A stretch of 64,000 bases of DNA, from NCBI RefSeq assembly GCF_004102725.1, contig NZ_LHQS01000002.1:1-64000 (forward strand). The letters run 5' to 3'. Of the stretch, positions 52,271-61,419 are shown piece by piece. The stretch comes from Methanoculleus taiwanensis (GTDB lineage: Archaea; Halobacteriota; Methanomicrobia; Methanomicrobiales; Methanoculleaceae). The translations under genes and the position numbers were made by a program. Position 1 is the first letter of the stretch, and each line of letters begins with the position of its first letter. The notes under the pieces were generated by a model. The model was not told where the DNA came from and searched no databases. It saw only the letters and a list, made by a program, of their open reading frames with translations.

Positions 52271-55222
52271 ATGGGAGATCGATTATCAGCAAGACAAGTA
52301 ATCTCAGTATTTCTGGTGCTCTGTTTTGCATCGGCCGTTGTGCCGATGAGTGCATCAGCAGCGACATCGACAGATTTCCATGATCTCCGCTATTCCGATG
52401 CGGAAGTTGCGGCTGCCGTAGCGGAGCTGCGCACCGCCACCGGCTCGAACTGGGCTGAGTCCGGCGGAAGCACGACGACTATCATCGTTGCAGCAAGCGA
52501 CAGCAGTGCAGCAGCAAAGGCATCGGCCAGGTATGTCTGCGACGGGTCCGGCGACCACGTCGAGATCCAGGCTGCTCTCAATGCTCTCCCTGCCAGCGGC
52601 GGGACGGTTCTCCTGAAAGCGGGGACCTACAACGTTGCCGGCAACCTGCAGCCCGGTGCATACAAGACTCTGAAGGGCGAGGGGCCTGATGCCACCGTCC
52701 TGAAGTTTCCGGGTGACGGCGGCCTTCGCATCCGTTCACAGTATGTGACGTTCGCCGACTTCAAGGTGACCGGCAAGGCCGACATGCTCATCGAGACGAA
52801 CCACGCCCGTGTCCGGAACGTGACGATGACGGTCGACAACTCGCGGATCGGCGGGTTCTACGTCTGGGCGGCCAACAAGGTTGTCGAAGACGTGGAGTTC
52901 GTGAACTGCAAGGCTATCGACTGTGGCCGCTACGGGTTCCTGAACAGTGGCGAAGGGTCGCCGAACCTGATCAAGAACGTCCGGTACATCAACTGTGAGG
53001 CTATCAACTGCGGCAGGTACAGCTCCGTCTCAACGGGGCCGTGGGTGACCGGATTCGACATCCTCGAGAAGAACAACCTCGACGGTGCCTGGATCGTCGG
53101 TTGCTACGCAGAGGGTAACCAGGAGAGCGGGTTCCACCTCGAAGGATTCTACTACCTGAGCAGCAAGAACGTGAACTTCAAGGACTGCGTCAGCGTCAAC
53201 AACGCCCAGAAGGGTAAGGACAAGTGTATGTTCGGCGCCGGGTTCACCGTCCCGAAGGGATGCAACCTCGAGAACTGCTACTCGTACAACAACAAACACG
53301 GGTTCCTCGTCAGCGGCGGCAGTGTCAGCCAGTGCTTTGACAACACCTTCGTGGACTGCCGTGACGACGCTTCCTGGTACGGCTTTGTCGTCCGGCACGG
53401 CCACGACATCAGCATGAAGAACTGCATCTCGAACGACGCCGTCCGTCAGGGTATCGTCCTCTCGAAGGCCTGGAACATGAAGGTCGAGGACTTTTACTTA
53501 AACGGCGCTGCAGGCTACCCGCTCCATGCGGGCTCGTCGACCATCACGGCGGCTAAATTCGCAGGGACGATGTCGGCCGACGATCCGTTTGCCTACGGCA
53601 TGTGGAACGGCCCGCTGACCGACAGCACGATCGACATCCACGCTCAGAACTGCAAGTCGTCGATCGTCCTCTGCTTTGAGAACGCCCAGCGCGTCAAGGT
53701 GACCGGAACGATCGCCACGACCAGCACGAGCCCCATCCGGGTCATCGGCGGATCGGCCGTCGACACGACCGGTGTCGTCGTCGGATCCGGTGTGGTTTCA
53801 CCGACACCTACCCCGACCCCGACTCCGGTCGAAAACCCGGTGTCCCTCTGGTACGAGGCCGAGTCTGCGAGTGTGACCGCACCGATGGTTGCCGCAGCCG
53901 ATGCATCCGCATCCGGCGGGAACTACATCTGGGTACCGCAGGGAAGCGGCCACTCGGTAGAGCCTCCGGCGACCGCGGGCACTGCGACCTACCGGATCAG
54001 CGTCGCTGACGCAGGCACCTACGCCGTCTACGGCCGGTGCATCGCTCCGGACAGTGCGAGCGATTCATTCTGGGTCTCGGTCGACGGAGCCGCCGCCTTC
54101 AGGTACGCCCCGGTCAGCAGCGCTGACTGGCAGTGGACGAAGGTCGGAACGTACTCCTTCACCCCCGGCGACCACACCGTGAAGGTGATGTGGCGCGAAG
54201 ACGGAACGAAACTCGACAAGATCCTCGCAACGAACGACCTCGGTTTCGTGCCGACCGGCATCGGCGGAGCAGCGGGTCCGATCGTGACCCCGACGCCAAC
54301 GCCGACGCCGAGCCCTACCCCCACACCAACGCCGACTCCGACTCCCGCCGACCCCCAGGTCTGGATTGAGATGGAGTCCGCAGTCCCGGTAAGCCCGATG
54401 GTTGTCGCATCCGATGCATCCGCATCCGGCGGCAAGTACGTCTGGGCACCGCAGGGTGCAGGCAACCGGGCATCGCCCCCCGCTGACGGAGCGGTGACCG
54501 TTTCGTTCACGGTACCGGCCGCGGGCACCTATGCCGTCCACGGACGGACGCTCGCCCCGTCGAGCGCGGACGACTCGTTCTGGGTCTCCATCGACGGCGG
54601 TGCGGCGTTCAAGTGGGAGCCCGGCATCAGTTCAGAGTGGGCCTGGAACAAAGTGGGATCGTACCCCCTCTCCGCCGGCACGCACACCCTGAAGGTGATG
54701 CTGCGTGAGGACGGGACAAAGATCGACAGGGTCGTTGTCTCCAGTGACCCCGCCTTTGTTCCTGAGGGAACCGGCGACGGCACACCGATTGTCGTCCCGG
54801 TCGACAAAGATATTGTGATTGAGGCGGAGAGCGGCACGCTCGTCGCACCCATGCAGGCGCTCAACGATGTTGCCGCATCGGGCGGGAAGTATATTGTCGT
54901 CCCGACCGGCACCGGTGCACGCGCCTCCGCGCCGACCACGGGAACCGCAACGTATGCCTTCGATGTGCCTACGACCGGCAAGTACGCCGTCCACGGACGG
55001 ACGCTCGCCCCGGACAGCACAATGGACTCGTTCTGGGTCTCTATCGACGGTGGTGCGGCGTTCAAGTGGGAGCCTGCCGTCAGCAAGACCTGGACCTGGA
55101 ACACAGTGGGTCAGTACGGTCTTTCTGCAGGCAAGCACACCCTGAAAGTGATGTGGAGAGAGGACGGAACGAAACTCGACAAACTCTTCATCACCAGCGA
55201 CCTTGCCGCCGTGCCGGCATGA
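52271..55222 (+). CDS. Parallel beta-helix secreted protein 4 with three carbohydrate-binding-like modules
   Basis: 983 residues. Signal peptide about 1-36; DLRYSDAEVAAAVAELRTATGSNW pre-domain; beta-helix about 60-500 with the array's core. Then a Pro-Thr linker, module 1 (about 523-660), a longer Thr-Pro linker (670-696), module 2 (697-833) and module 3 (846-983). Each module has E(A/M)ES, DASASGG or similar, YAV(Y/H)GR, DSFWVS(I/V)DG and HTLKVM(W/L)REDGTK, the look of CBM6/CBM35-like galactose-binding folds. No PGF-CTERM. Probably a glycan-bound surface or matrix protein. Confidence 0.88.
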   Translation: MGDRLSARQVISVFLVLCFASAVVPMSASAATSTDFHDLRYSDAEVAAAVAELRTATGSNWAESGGSTTTIIVAASDSSAAAKASARYVCDGSGDHVEIQAALNALPASGGTVLLKAGTYNVAGNLQPGAYKTLKGEGPDATVLKFPGDGGLRIRSQYVTFADFKVTGKADMLIETNHARVRNVTMTVDNSRIGGFYVWAANKVVEDVEFVNCKAIDCGRYGFLNSGEGSPNLIKNVRYINCEAINCGRYSSVSTGPWVTGFDILEKNNLDGAWIVGCYAEGNQESGFHLEGFYYLSSKNVNFKDCVSVNNAQKGKDKCMFGAGFTVPKGCNLENCYSYNNKHGFLVSGGSVSQCFDNTFVDCRDDASWYGFVVRHGHDISMKNCISNDAVRQGIVLSKAWNMKVEDFYLNGAAGYPLHAGSSTITAAKFAGTMSADDPFAYGMWNGPLTDSTIDIHAQNCKSSIVLCFENAQRVKVTGTIATTSTSPIRVIGGSAVDTTGVVVGSGVVSPTPTPTPTPVENPVSLWYEAESASVTAPMVAAADASASGGNYIWVPQGSGHSVEPPATAGTATYRISVADAGTYAVYGRCIAPDSASDSFWVSVDGAAAFRYAPVSSADWQWTKVGTYSFTPGDHTVKVMWREDGTKLDKILATNDLGFVPTGIGGAAGPIVTPTPTPTPSPTPTPTPTPTPADPQVWIEMESAVPVSPMVVASDASASGGKYVWAPQGAGNRASPPADGAVTVSFTVPAAGTYAVHGRTLAPSSADDSFWVSIDGGAAFKWEPGISSEWAWNKVGSYPLSAGTHTLKVMLREDGTKIDRVVVSSDPAFVPEGTGDGTPIVVPVDKDIVIEAESGTLVAPMQALNDVAASGGKYIVVPTGTGARASAPTTGTATYAFDVPTTGKYAVHGRTLAPDSTMDSFWVSIDGGAAFKWEPAVSKTWTWNTVGQYGLSAGKHTLKVMWREDGTKLDKLFITSDLAAVPA
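53840..55219 (+). repeat. Three tandem binding-module repeats
   Basis: Repeats at about 53840-54270, 54358-54770 and 54808-55219. Modules 2 and 3 share long stretches of the same DNA (for example the region coding VHGRTLAP and DSFWVSIDGGAAFKWEP), so they likely arose by recent duplication and may vary in number. Confidence 0.75.
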
Positions 55223-55358
55223 CGGCAGACGGCAAAACGCCCGCCTGATTACTAACCTCTCAGAGAACAGCGGCAAACCGATAACCGGTCTGCCGCACGG
55301 GGTCTGCGGGATACACCCCCGCATCCCCGTATTTTTTGCAGATCGCTTTTTCCGAGTA

Positions 55359-56609
55359 TTACAGCCGCTTATAGTAGAACCCGTCTGCCGCAGGGTTTCT
55401 GTCGGCAAATGCTCCCCGGACATCGACCAGAACCCTGCTCGAGTTCATGATATCTCCTATCTGATCGAGCGAGAGATCCCGGAACTGGTCGTGCGCGACG
55501 GCGACGACGACGGCATCGGCCGTGACGTCTATCTTCTCGAGCGGCGTAAGATCGAAGGTCGCCATCTCGCTCGTGGAGAGCAGGGGGTCGTAGCCGTATA
55601 CGTTGATCCCGAACTCCTTCAGATGGGCGACAATCTCTTTGACCGGGCTTTCCCGGGTATCGGGTACGTTCTCCTTGTAGGTCAGCCCCATGATCAGGAC
55701 GGTCGACCCTTTGATGACCTTTCCCTGCTCGTTCAGTCCCTTGATGACCATGTCGGCGACGTGCCGGGGAACGTAGTCGTTGATTGCCCGTCCGGCGAGG
55801 ATCACCTGCGGGTGATACCCGAGTTCCTTCGCCCGGTAGACGAGGTAGTAGGGATCGACCGGAATACAGTGCCCGCCGACAAGCCCCGGCGTATACTGGT
55901 GGAAGTTCCATTTCGTCCCCGCCGCCTTCAGGACCGCGGCCGTATCGATGCCCATGCGGTGGAAGATGATCGCAAGTTCGTTCATCAGGGCGATGTTGAG
56001 ATCGCGCTGCACGTTCTCGATCACCTTTGCCGCCTCCGCGGTCATGATATCGGGTGCGACGTAGACGGTCGTGACAAGTCCGTACAGGGCGGCGAGAGTC
56101 TCCGTCGTCTCTGCATCCATCCCGGAGACGATCTTGGTGATCTTGTCGAGGGTGTGGGCATCGTCGCTCGGGTTGATCCGCTCCGGGGAGTAGCCGACCT
56201 TAAAGTCGGTTCCGCACCGGAGCCCCGATTCGCGTTCGAGGATCGGTGCGACGATCTCCTCGGTCACGCCCGGATAGACGGTCGACTCGAGGACGACGAC
56301 TGCTCCGGGTTTTAGGTTTCTCCCGACGATCTCTGCAACGGATGTGACAAAGCGCATATCCGGCTCCTTCGACCGCGTGACGGGTGTCGGGACGCAGAGT
56401 AGTACATAGTCCGCCTCGCGTATCCGGGTAGGGTCGGATGTGGCGATGAGCCGGTTTTCCTCCCGTGCTCCGATGGCAGCAATCTTCCTCTGGTCGATAT
56501 CAAAGCCGATTGTCGGCAGGTGCTCGGAAAAGCTGTCGGCAAGCGGAAGGCCGACGTAGCCGAGGCCTGCGACACAGACCTTTTTGTTGGTGAGATCTTC
56601 CAAAACCAC
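55359..56609 (-). CDS. Nucleotide-sugar dehydrogenase, TviB/WbpO type
   Basis: 416 residues from the GTG at 56609 (GGGAGACGATAAC before it); a longer reading to 56726 has a low-complexity N terminus. Rossmann motif VAGLGYVGLPLADSF, VLESTVYPGVTEEIV, GYSPERINPSDDAHT, EAAKVIENVQRDLNIALMNELAIIF, catalytic C248 in GLVGGHCIPVDPYY and GLTYKENVPDTRESPV. This branch oxidises UDP-GlcNAc or UDP-GalNAc to the uronic acid, distinct from WecC. Gives the locus a second uronic acid sugar. Confidence 0.9.
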   Translation of the reverse strand: MVLEDLTNKKVCVAGLGYVGLPLADSFSEHLPTIGFDIDQRKIAAIGAREENRLIATSDPTRIREADYVLLCVPTPVTRSKEPDMRFVTSVAEIVGRNLKPGAVVVLESTVYPGVTEEIVAPILERESGLRCGTDFKVGYSPERINPSDDAHTLDKITKIVSGMDAETTETLAALYGLVTTVYVAPDIMTAEAAKVIENVQRDLNIALMNELAIIFHRMGIDTAAVLKAAGTKWNFHQYTPGLVGGHCIPVDPYYLVYRAKELGYHPQVILAGRAINDYVPRHVADMVIKGLNEQGKVIKGSTVLIMGLTYKENVPDTRESPVKEIVAHLKEFGINVYGYDPLLSTSEMATFDLTPLEKIDVTADAVVVAVAHDQFRDLSLDQIGDIMNSSRVLVDVRGAFADRNPAADGFYYKRL

Positions 56610-56917
56610 GTTATCGTCTCCCTTCAGCCCTGTTCCCGGGAATCCCGGTGCGGGTTCCTCCGCCGGCGGTACATCTTCGTCGCCGGGGTGCTCGTTCCCC
56701 GTCGACTCGTCTCTGGTGCAGGGCATCTCCGTTCGGTGAGGATACTCTGATGAGGCCTATTCACCTATTTAAATCCTTGCCTCTCTTGCATACTGAATCC
56801 TGCCCCTGGGAGGGTGCGGGAGGGTCTCCGGCACTACCGGCAGGGCCGTTACCGTCCGGTCTTCTTCTCTGACAGGCCGGGAGTGTTTTTCGGAGAGAAA
56901 AGGAGGTTGTGTGGGCG
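56610..56917. promoter_or_regulatory. Promoter region of the TviB-type gene
   Basis: Minus-strand TATA-like ggatttaaatag at 56763-56774 suits the dehydrogenase gene and would give a leader of about 130 nt. Otherwise no gene is seen. Confidence 0.4.
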
Positions 56918-57184
56918 CTATCCGCCGAGCAGAACCAGGAACTTGTTTATCGCAATGAGGCCGAAGATGACGAGGCCCGCAACCAGCGTGACTCTGAGAT
57001 AGCCTACGAACGGACGTGCTGCGAGCGGCGAGCTGTTGAGCAGCTCGAGGCCGCATACCAGGCCGATAAGGCCAAGCTCGTATGCAAGAACGATCTCCGG
57101 GTACAGGTACAGCAGCCAGAGCAGGGCGGTCACGAGCCCGATCGCAAGCAGGCTCAGGCCGAGCCTCGTCAACCAACGTCCCAT
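56918..57184 (-). CDS. Small membrane protein, 88 residues
   Basis: From the ATG at 57184. It has three hydrophobic segments (LGLSLLAIGLVTALLWLLYLYP, IVLAYELGLIGLVCGLELL and LRVTLVAGLVIFGLIAINKFLVLL). No family recognised. No close ribosome site; GGAGCAGG lies about 13 nt upstream. A longer frame upstream is unlikely. Confidence 0.6.
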   Translation of the reverse strand: MGRWLTRLGLSLLAIGLVTALLWLLYLYPEIVLAYELGLIGLVCGLELLNSSPLAARPFVGYLRVTLVAGLVIFGLIAINKFLVLLGG

Positions 57185-57308
57185 CGTGAGGGAATACCTG
57201 CTCCTTACTGATATACCTGTCGCCCGCCGGCCGAGGGCGTCGGCGTGACGCTCCGCAAAGAGGGGTTCTGGAGGATATCTGAAAAGAGAGCGGAGGAGAA
57301 CCCGTATC

Positions 57309-57977
57309 CTAGACGGGTCTTGCCTCGACATTGCGCGGCAGGAGCTGGTCGATCAGGAAGGCCGGCACCTGCTGTGACGTCTGGAATGCGAGATAGAAAT
57401 CGGCGCGGTCTCCTACCATCCCGCGGTAGGTGCCGTCGATCTTGAAGTCGAACGCTACCACCTGGACACCGAACGTCCGGATGACGGCGTGCTTTGCAGA
57501 GATCTCCTGCATCTCACCGATCGCGAGTTCGACGGGCTGCTTATTGACGGAGAGCGTCACCTTATCCGCCTGGGGGATCGCGAGGATCTCGACGTTGCCG
57601 AGCCTGACGACCTCGGAGTTCGGGAAGAGGACGTCGTAGGTGACGGTATACGGGTACGACATGGCGGTGCTCGCTGTCGTCTCTTCTACGTTCAGCGTGG
57701 CGACTGCGGCGACCGCGAAAACGGCGACGACAACAATGACGGCAAGAGCAATCTTAAGCCCCCTGTGCGTGCTCTTCCGTTCGGCCGTAGCGGCCGGCGC
57801 CGGTTCCGGTGCTGCCGGAGGGGCGGGAGGGATACCCTTCGGGATGGCGCTCTCCTGCTGCATCTCGCCCGCCTCCGCCGCCGAGTTCTCCTGTAGTATC
57901 TCCCCGGATGCCCCGGTAGCGGGCGGTGGAGAGGGAGTCTCTCCCGCCCGGTCGCCGCTATTGGCATTTTCTGACAT
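57309..57977 (-). CDS. Membrane-anchored hypothetical protein, 222 residues
   Basis: Residues 1-70 are Pro/Ala/Glu-rich and presumably cytoplasmic. One membrane helix lies at about 73-95 (LKIALAVIVVVAVFAVAAVATL). The outside part (100-222) is beta-rich (YTVTYDVLFPNSEVVRLGNVEILAIPQADKVTLSVN). No family recognised. It diverges from the por operon. Confidence 0.65.
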   Translation of the reverse strand: MSENANSGDRAGETPSPPPATGASGEILQENSAAEAGEMQQESAIPKGIPPAPPAAPEPAPAATAERKSTHRGLKIALAVIVVVAVFAVAAVATLNVEETTASTAMSYPYTVTYDVLFPNSEVVRLGNVEILAIPQADKVTLSVNKQPVELAIGEMQEISAKHAVIRTFGVQVVAFDFKIDGTYRGMVGDRADFYLAFQTSQQVPAFLIDQLLPRNVEARPV

Positions 57978-58097
57978 AATAGATTCTCCTTATCAGAAAA
58001 AACACGTTTTAACTATTTAACGATATTGTGAGGGTATATGCTACAGTATTCACAGGGAACCTCTCTGTTCCGCGACCCGGGTGACTGCAAAACCCTC

Positions 58098-58106
58098 TTT
58101 ATAATT
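58098..58106 (+). promoter_or_regulatory. TATA box of the por operon
   Basis: tttataatt lies 37 nt before the ATG at 58135, with GAAGGAGGATGTGA as a very strong ribosome site in between. Confidence 0.6.
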
Positions 58107-58134
58107 GATGACAGATTAGTGAAGGAGGATGTGA

Positions 58135-59016
58135 ATGACCGCAATCCCGAAAGAAGAATACCTGTTGAAATGTACATCCGCCTGTGCGGGGTGCAGTTCT
58201 TCCCTGTGCCTGCGGTATGTTACAAAAGCTGCAGGGCCTGATACGGTTCTGGTCGTCCCGGCCTGCTGTACCAGTGTCATTCAGGGAATTTACCCGAACA
58301 CGGCGATGGACATACCCGTCTACAATATCGCCTTTGCGGCGGCGGCCGCCTGCGCATCCGGGATGAGCAATGCATTCCGGGCCCTTGAGAGAGATACGAA
58401 CGTTATCGTTTATGCCGGTGACGGCGGGACTGTTGATATCGGCATCCAGGCTCTCTCCGGAGCGTTCGAGCGCGGCACCGATTTTCTCTATATCTGCTAC
58501 GACAACGAGGCGTACGGCAACACCGGGATGCAGCGGTCAGGCGCAACGCCGCTCGGCGCCCGTACAACCACGACCCCCGGCGGCAAACCGACACCGAAGA
58601 AGGATCTCGACCGAATCGTCGAGGCGCACAACCCGCCGTATATGGCGACGGCCTGCAGTGCCTATCCCCTCGACCTCTACAAGAAAGTGAAGAAGGCGCT
58701 CTCGATCGAAGGGCCGAAGTTCATCCATATTCTTGCTCCGTGTCCTCCCGGGTGGCGGTACTCCTCCGAAAAGACCGTCGAGATGGGAAAACTGGCGGTC
58801 AAGACCGGCAGCTGGGTTCTCTACGAGCGTGAAAACGGCGCGCTTACAATAAACGGCCCCTCAAAGGCTGCGATGAAGAAACCCCTCCCGCTTGAGGACT
58901 ACATCAGGGGACAGGGACGGTTTAAGGGTATCACCCCGGAGGCTCTCGAAGAGATGCGCCGGCAGATTCAGATGACGAATGCACGGCTCTCCCGGGAGGC
59001 GGAAGGCATATGCTGA
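58135..59016 (+). CDS. porB: 2-oxoacid (pyruvate) ferredoxin oxidoreductase, beta subunit
   Basis: 293 residues. It is the thiamine-pyrophosphate subunit, with cluster cysteines C13, C17 and C20 (KCTSACAGC), TPP motif YAGDGGTVDIGIQALSGA and the typical YGNTGMQRSGATPLGARTTTTPGG. In a methanogen the enzyme makes pyruvate from acetyl-CoA and CO2 with reduced ferredoxin. Pyruvate is the best guess; 2-oxoisovalerate specificity cannot be excluded. First gene of a four-gene overlapping operon in beta-alpha-gamma-delta order. Confidence 0.88.
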   Translation: MTAIPKEEYLLKCTSACAGCSSSLCLRYVTKAAGPDTVLVVPACCTSVIQGIYPNTAMDIPVYNIAFAAAAACASGMSNAFRALERDTNVIVYAGDGGTVDIGIQALSGAFERGTDFLYICYDNEAYGNTGMQRSGATPLGARTTTTPGGKPTPKKDLDRIVEAHNPPYMATACSAYPLDLYKKVKKALSIEGPKFIHILAPCPPGWRYSSEKTVEMGKLAVKTGSWVLYERENGALTINGPSKAAMKKPLPLEDYIRGQGRFKGITPEALEEMRRQIQMTNARLSREAEGIC

Positions 59017-60122
59017 CGATAGCAACAGGAAACAAGGCGGTGGCCGCAGCGGTGAAAGCGGCGAAACCCGGCGTCATCGCCGCGTACCCGATCACGCCCC
59101 AGACAGAGATCGTCGAACAGATCGCGGAGTACGTTACCTCAGGAGACCTCGCGACCCAGTACGTCCCGGTGGAGAGCGAACACTCCGCCATGGCCGCCTG
59201 CATCGGGGCAAGCGCGGCAGGCGTTCGGACGTTTACCGCGACGAGCTCCCACGGGCTTCTCTATATGCACGAGATGGTTCACTGGGCGGCGGGCGCCCGC
59301 CTCCCGATTGTGATGGCGAACGTCAACCGTGCCCTCGGACCCGGGTGGAACGTCTGGGCGGAGCACTCCGACGCGTTCTCCCAGCGGGATACCGGGTGGC
59401 TGCAGGTCTTCGTGAGCACCGTCCAGGAGGCGTATGATGCGACCCTGATGGCCTTCCGGATCGCCGAGCATGAGGACGTCCTCCTGCCGGTGATGGTCAA
59501 CCTCGACGGGTTCACGCTGAGTCACATCACGCAGTCGCTCGAAGCGGTCGACCCCGGTGATTTCATTCCGCCGGTACGGGTTCCCCATGCGATCGATGTC
59601 GAGAACCCCTGTGTTTACGGGCCGCTGACCGGGCCGACCGAGTACTACAAGTTCCGCTGGGATATGGAACGCTCCATGCGTGACGCCGTGGGCGTCATAG
59701 CCGATGTCGAACGCGAGTTTGCAGAACGGTTCGGGCGGCAGTACGGCGTGACTGAAGACTACCGTTGCGAGGACGCCGAAGTCATCATCGTTGCGGTGGG
59801 TACGCTCGGCAAAGAGGCCGAAGTCGCCGTCGATCTCCTGAGGGAGGAAGGGATCGCCGCGGGCTCCATGCGCCTGCGCTGGTTCCGCCCGTTCCCGAAG
59901 CTCGACTTCGGCGGCCGGGACGTCGTCGTCATCGATCGCGACTACTCCTTCGGCTTTGGCGGCGTCGTCGCGCACTCGATCCGTTCGACGACCGGTGCAG
60001 AGCCCTACAGCGTGATTGCGGGGCTCGGCGGCCAGGAAGTCACCTATGGCGATATCGCCGGGTTCGTGAGAACACGACAGCCTGGCGCGGAGTTCTGGTT
60101 TGGGGTGAACGGCAATGTATGA
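59010..60122 (+). CDS. porA: 2-oxoacid (pyruvate) ferredoxin oxidoreductase, alpha subunit
   Basis: 370 residues. TGNKAVAAAVKAAKPGVIAAYPITPQTEIVEQI at the N terminus, VPVESEHSAMAACIGASAAGVRTFTATSSHGLLYMHEM, then DGFTLSHITQ and VIDRDYSFGFGGVVAHSI. Binds the substrate together with the beta subunit. Overlaps porB by 7 bp and the gamma gene by 8 bp. Confidence 0.9.
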   Translation: MLTIATGNKAVAAAVKAAKPGVIAAYPITPQTEIVEQIAEYVTSGDLATQYVPVESEHSAMAACIGASAAGVRTFTATSSHGLLYMHEMVHWAAGARLPIVMANVNRALGPGWNVWAEHSDAFSQRDTGWLQVFVSTVQEAYDATLMAFRIAEHEDVLLPVMVNLDGFTLSHITQSLEAVDPGDFIPPVRVPHAIDVENPCVYGPLTGPTEYYKFRWDMERSMRDAVGVIADVEREFAERFGRQYGVTEDYRCEDAEVIIVAVGTLGKEAEVAVDLLREEGIAAGSMRLRWFRPFPKLDFGGRDVVVIDRDYSFGFGGVVAHSIRSTTGAEPYSVIAGLGGQEVTYGDIAGFVRTRQPGAEFWFGVNGNV

Positions 60123-60642
60123 GATCCGGATCCATTCCCGGGGCGGTCAGGGAGGCGTAACGGCCGCACGGCTGCTCGCCCTTGCGGCGTTCCGCGACGG
60201 CAGGCATGCAACTGCCTGCCCGTTCTACGGTGCGGAGCGCCGGGGTGCGCCGGTCGTCTCCTTTGTCAGGATTGACGATCAGCCCATCCGTGTCTACTCC
60301 CAGATCCAGAAACCCGATCTCGTCATCGTCCTTGATACGAGCATCATGGACGTTGTGGACGTGCTGCAGGGGATCAAAGAGGGCGGTGTGGTGCTGCTGA
60401 ACAGCTCGCACGATATGGACGGGAACGGCCTTACCACTCACCACGTCGATCTGACGGGGATCGCGCTCTCGCTCGACCTCGTGATCGCAGGGAGCCCCAT
60501 CCTCAATACACCGGTGCTCGGCGCCCTTGCTCGGATGGGCATCGTCTCGCTTCCCGCGGTGAAGGCAGTGATCGGTGAGACGTTTGCGGACGAACGAAAC
60601 GTGCAGGCCGCGGAGAAGGCCTACGAGGAGCTGACACTATGA
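60115..60642 (+). CDS. porC: 2-oxoacid (pyruvate) ferredoxin oxidoreductase, gamma subunit
   Basis: 175 residues. Family signature IRIHSRGGQGGVTAARLLALAA and CPFYGAERRGAPVVSFVRID, followed by KPDLVIVLD. This domain probably binds CoA in the complex. Overlaps the alpha and delta genes. Confidence 0.9.
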   Translation: MYEIRIHSRGGQGGVTAARLLALAAFRDGRHATACPFYGAERRGAPVVSFVRIDDQPIRVYSQIQKPDLVIVLDTSIMDVVDVLQGIKEGGVVLLNSSHDMDGNGLTTHHVDLTGIALSLDLVIAGSPILNTPVLGALARMGIVSLPAVKAVIGETFADERNVQAAEKAYEELTL

Positions 60643-60884
60643 GAGAGAGACTTGCGATCAGCAGGCCGACTGAAGCTTCGTCGGGAAAGACGGGTTCGTG
60701 GCGGACGTTCCGCCCTGAAGTAGACCGCGAACAGTGCAACGCGTGTGGACTCTGCGCCCAGTTCTGCCCGGACGGTGTCATCGATCAGGAGCTCGTTATC
60801 GATCTCGATTTCTGCAAGGGCTGCGGTATCTGTGCCGCCGAATGCCCGAAAAAAGCAATTACGATGGTGAGAGAAGACCGTTAG
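60639..60884 (+). CDS. porD: 2-oxoacid (pyruvate) ferredoxin oxidoreductase, delta subunit (2x4Fe-4S)
   Basis: 81 residues. Two ferredoxin motifs: CNACGLCAQFCP and CKGCGICAAECP, each CxxCxxCxxxCP, binding two 4Fe-4S clusters for electron entry from ferredoxin. Start overlaps the gamma stop by 4 bp; its stop overlaps that of the convergent gene by 4 bp. Confidence 0.92.
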   Translation: MRERLAISRPTEASSGKTGSWRTFRPEVDREQCNACGLCAQFCPDGVIDQELVIDLDFCKGCGICAAECPKKAITMVREDR

Positions 60885-61261
60885 TCTTCTCCCTCCCCTT
60901 CTTCTTCGATCGGGCACCGGGCGGTATATTCGAGGTTAAATTTATAGAAGTGCGTGTAGCCGCAGTTCCTGCACCGTGTCGTAAAGTGATTGCACCCGAT
61001 GATGAGATCGTGCGGCCCGGTCACGTCGCACCGCTTGCAGGGAGCATCCGCCTCGATCTCCCAGATGTCGTAGCAGCCGATAGGGGTGTATGAGCCCTTC
61101 GTCCCGACCTCCTCGACTCTCGGGAGGAAGATCCGCGTGGCACCGCAGTGCGAACAGACCACCTGTGCCTGCGCCGAGACTGCCTTGATATTCTGGTCAG
61201 CTACTTCTCCACAGGCATAGCATTTCGTCCGGTGCTTCGTGAAGATGAACCGCTCGCTCAT
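60881..61261 (-). CDS. Zinc-ribbon protein, about 126 residues
   Basis: Five cysteine pairs: CYAC, CSHC, PCKRC, IGC with RC, and CRNC, suggesting at least two zinc ribbons. The acidic tail is EEEGEGED. The ATG at 61261 gives MSERFIFTKHRTKCYACG but lacks a ribosome site; a TTG at 61285 has AAGGT 7 nt before it and would add eight residues. Family unknown; may bind RNA or a protein complex. Confidence 0.65.
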   Translation of the reverse strand: MSERFIFTKHRTKCYACGEVADQNIKAVSAQAQVVCSHCGATRIFLPRVEEVGTKGSYTPIGCYDIWEIEADAPCKRCDVTGPHDLIIGCNHFTTRCRNCGYTHFYKFNLEYTARCPIEEEGEGED

Positions 61262-61419
61262 ACAGGGTAGTTCTGAACCATGCAATGAAATACCTTTCTC
61301 CTCCCGGTGCGGTGGCCTGTGCAGACAACGGAGGCCTGCCGAATCCGGTTCGAAGGAGACGCTCTCGTTTTTTCGCAGGGTTGCATCTTTCCGGGTATCT
61401 GCCGGGCACGCTCGGGAAT

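Noticed and set aside
46412-55222. CRISPR or phage tail-spike locus
   Set aside because: The repeats are coding and long; each gene has its own signal peptide and promoter, and no phage genes or short spaced repeats occur.
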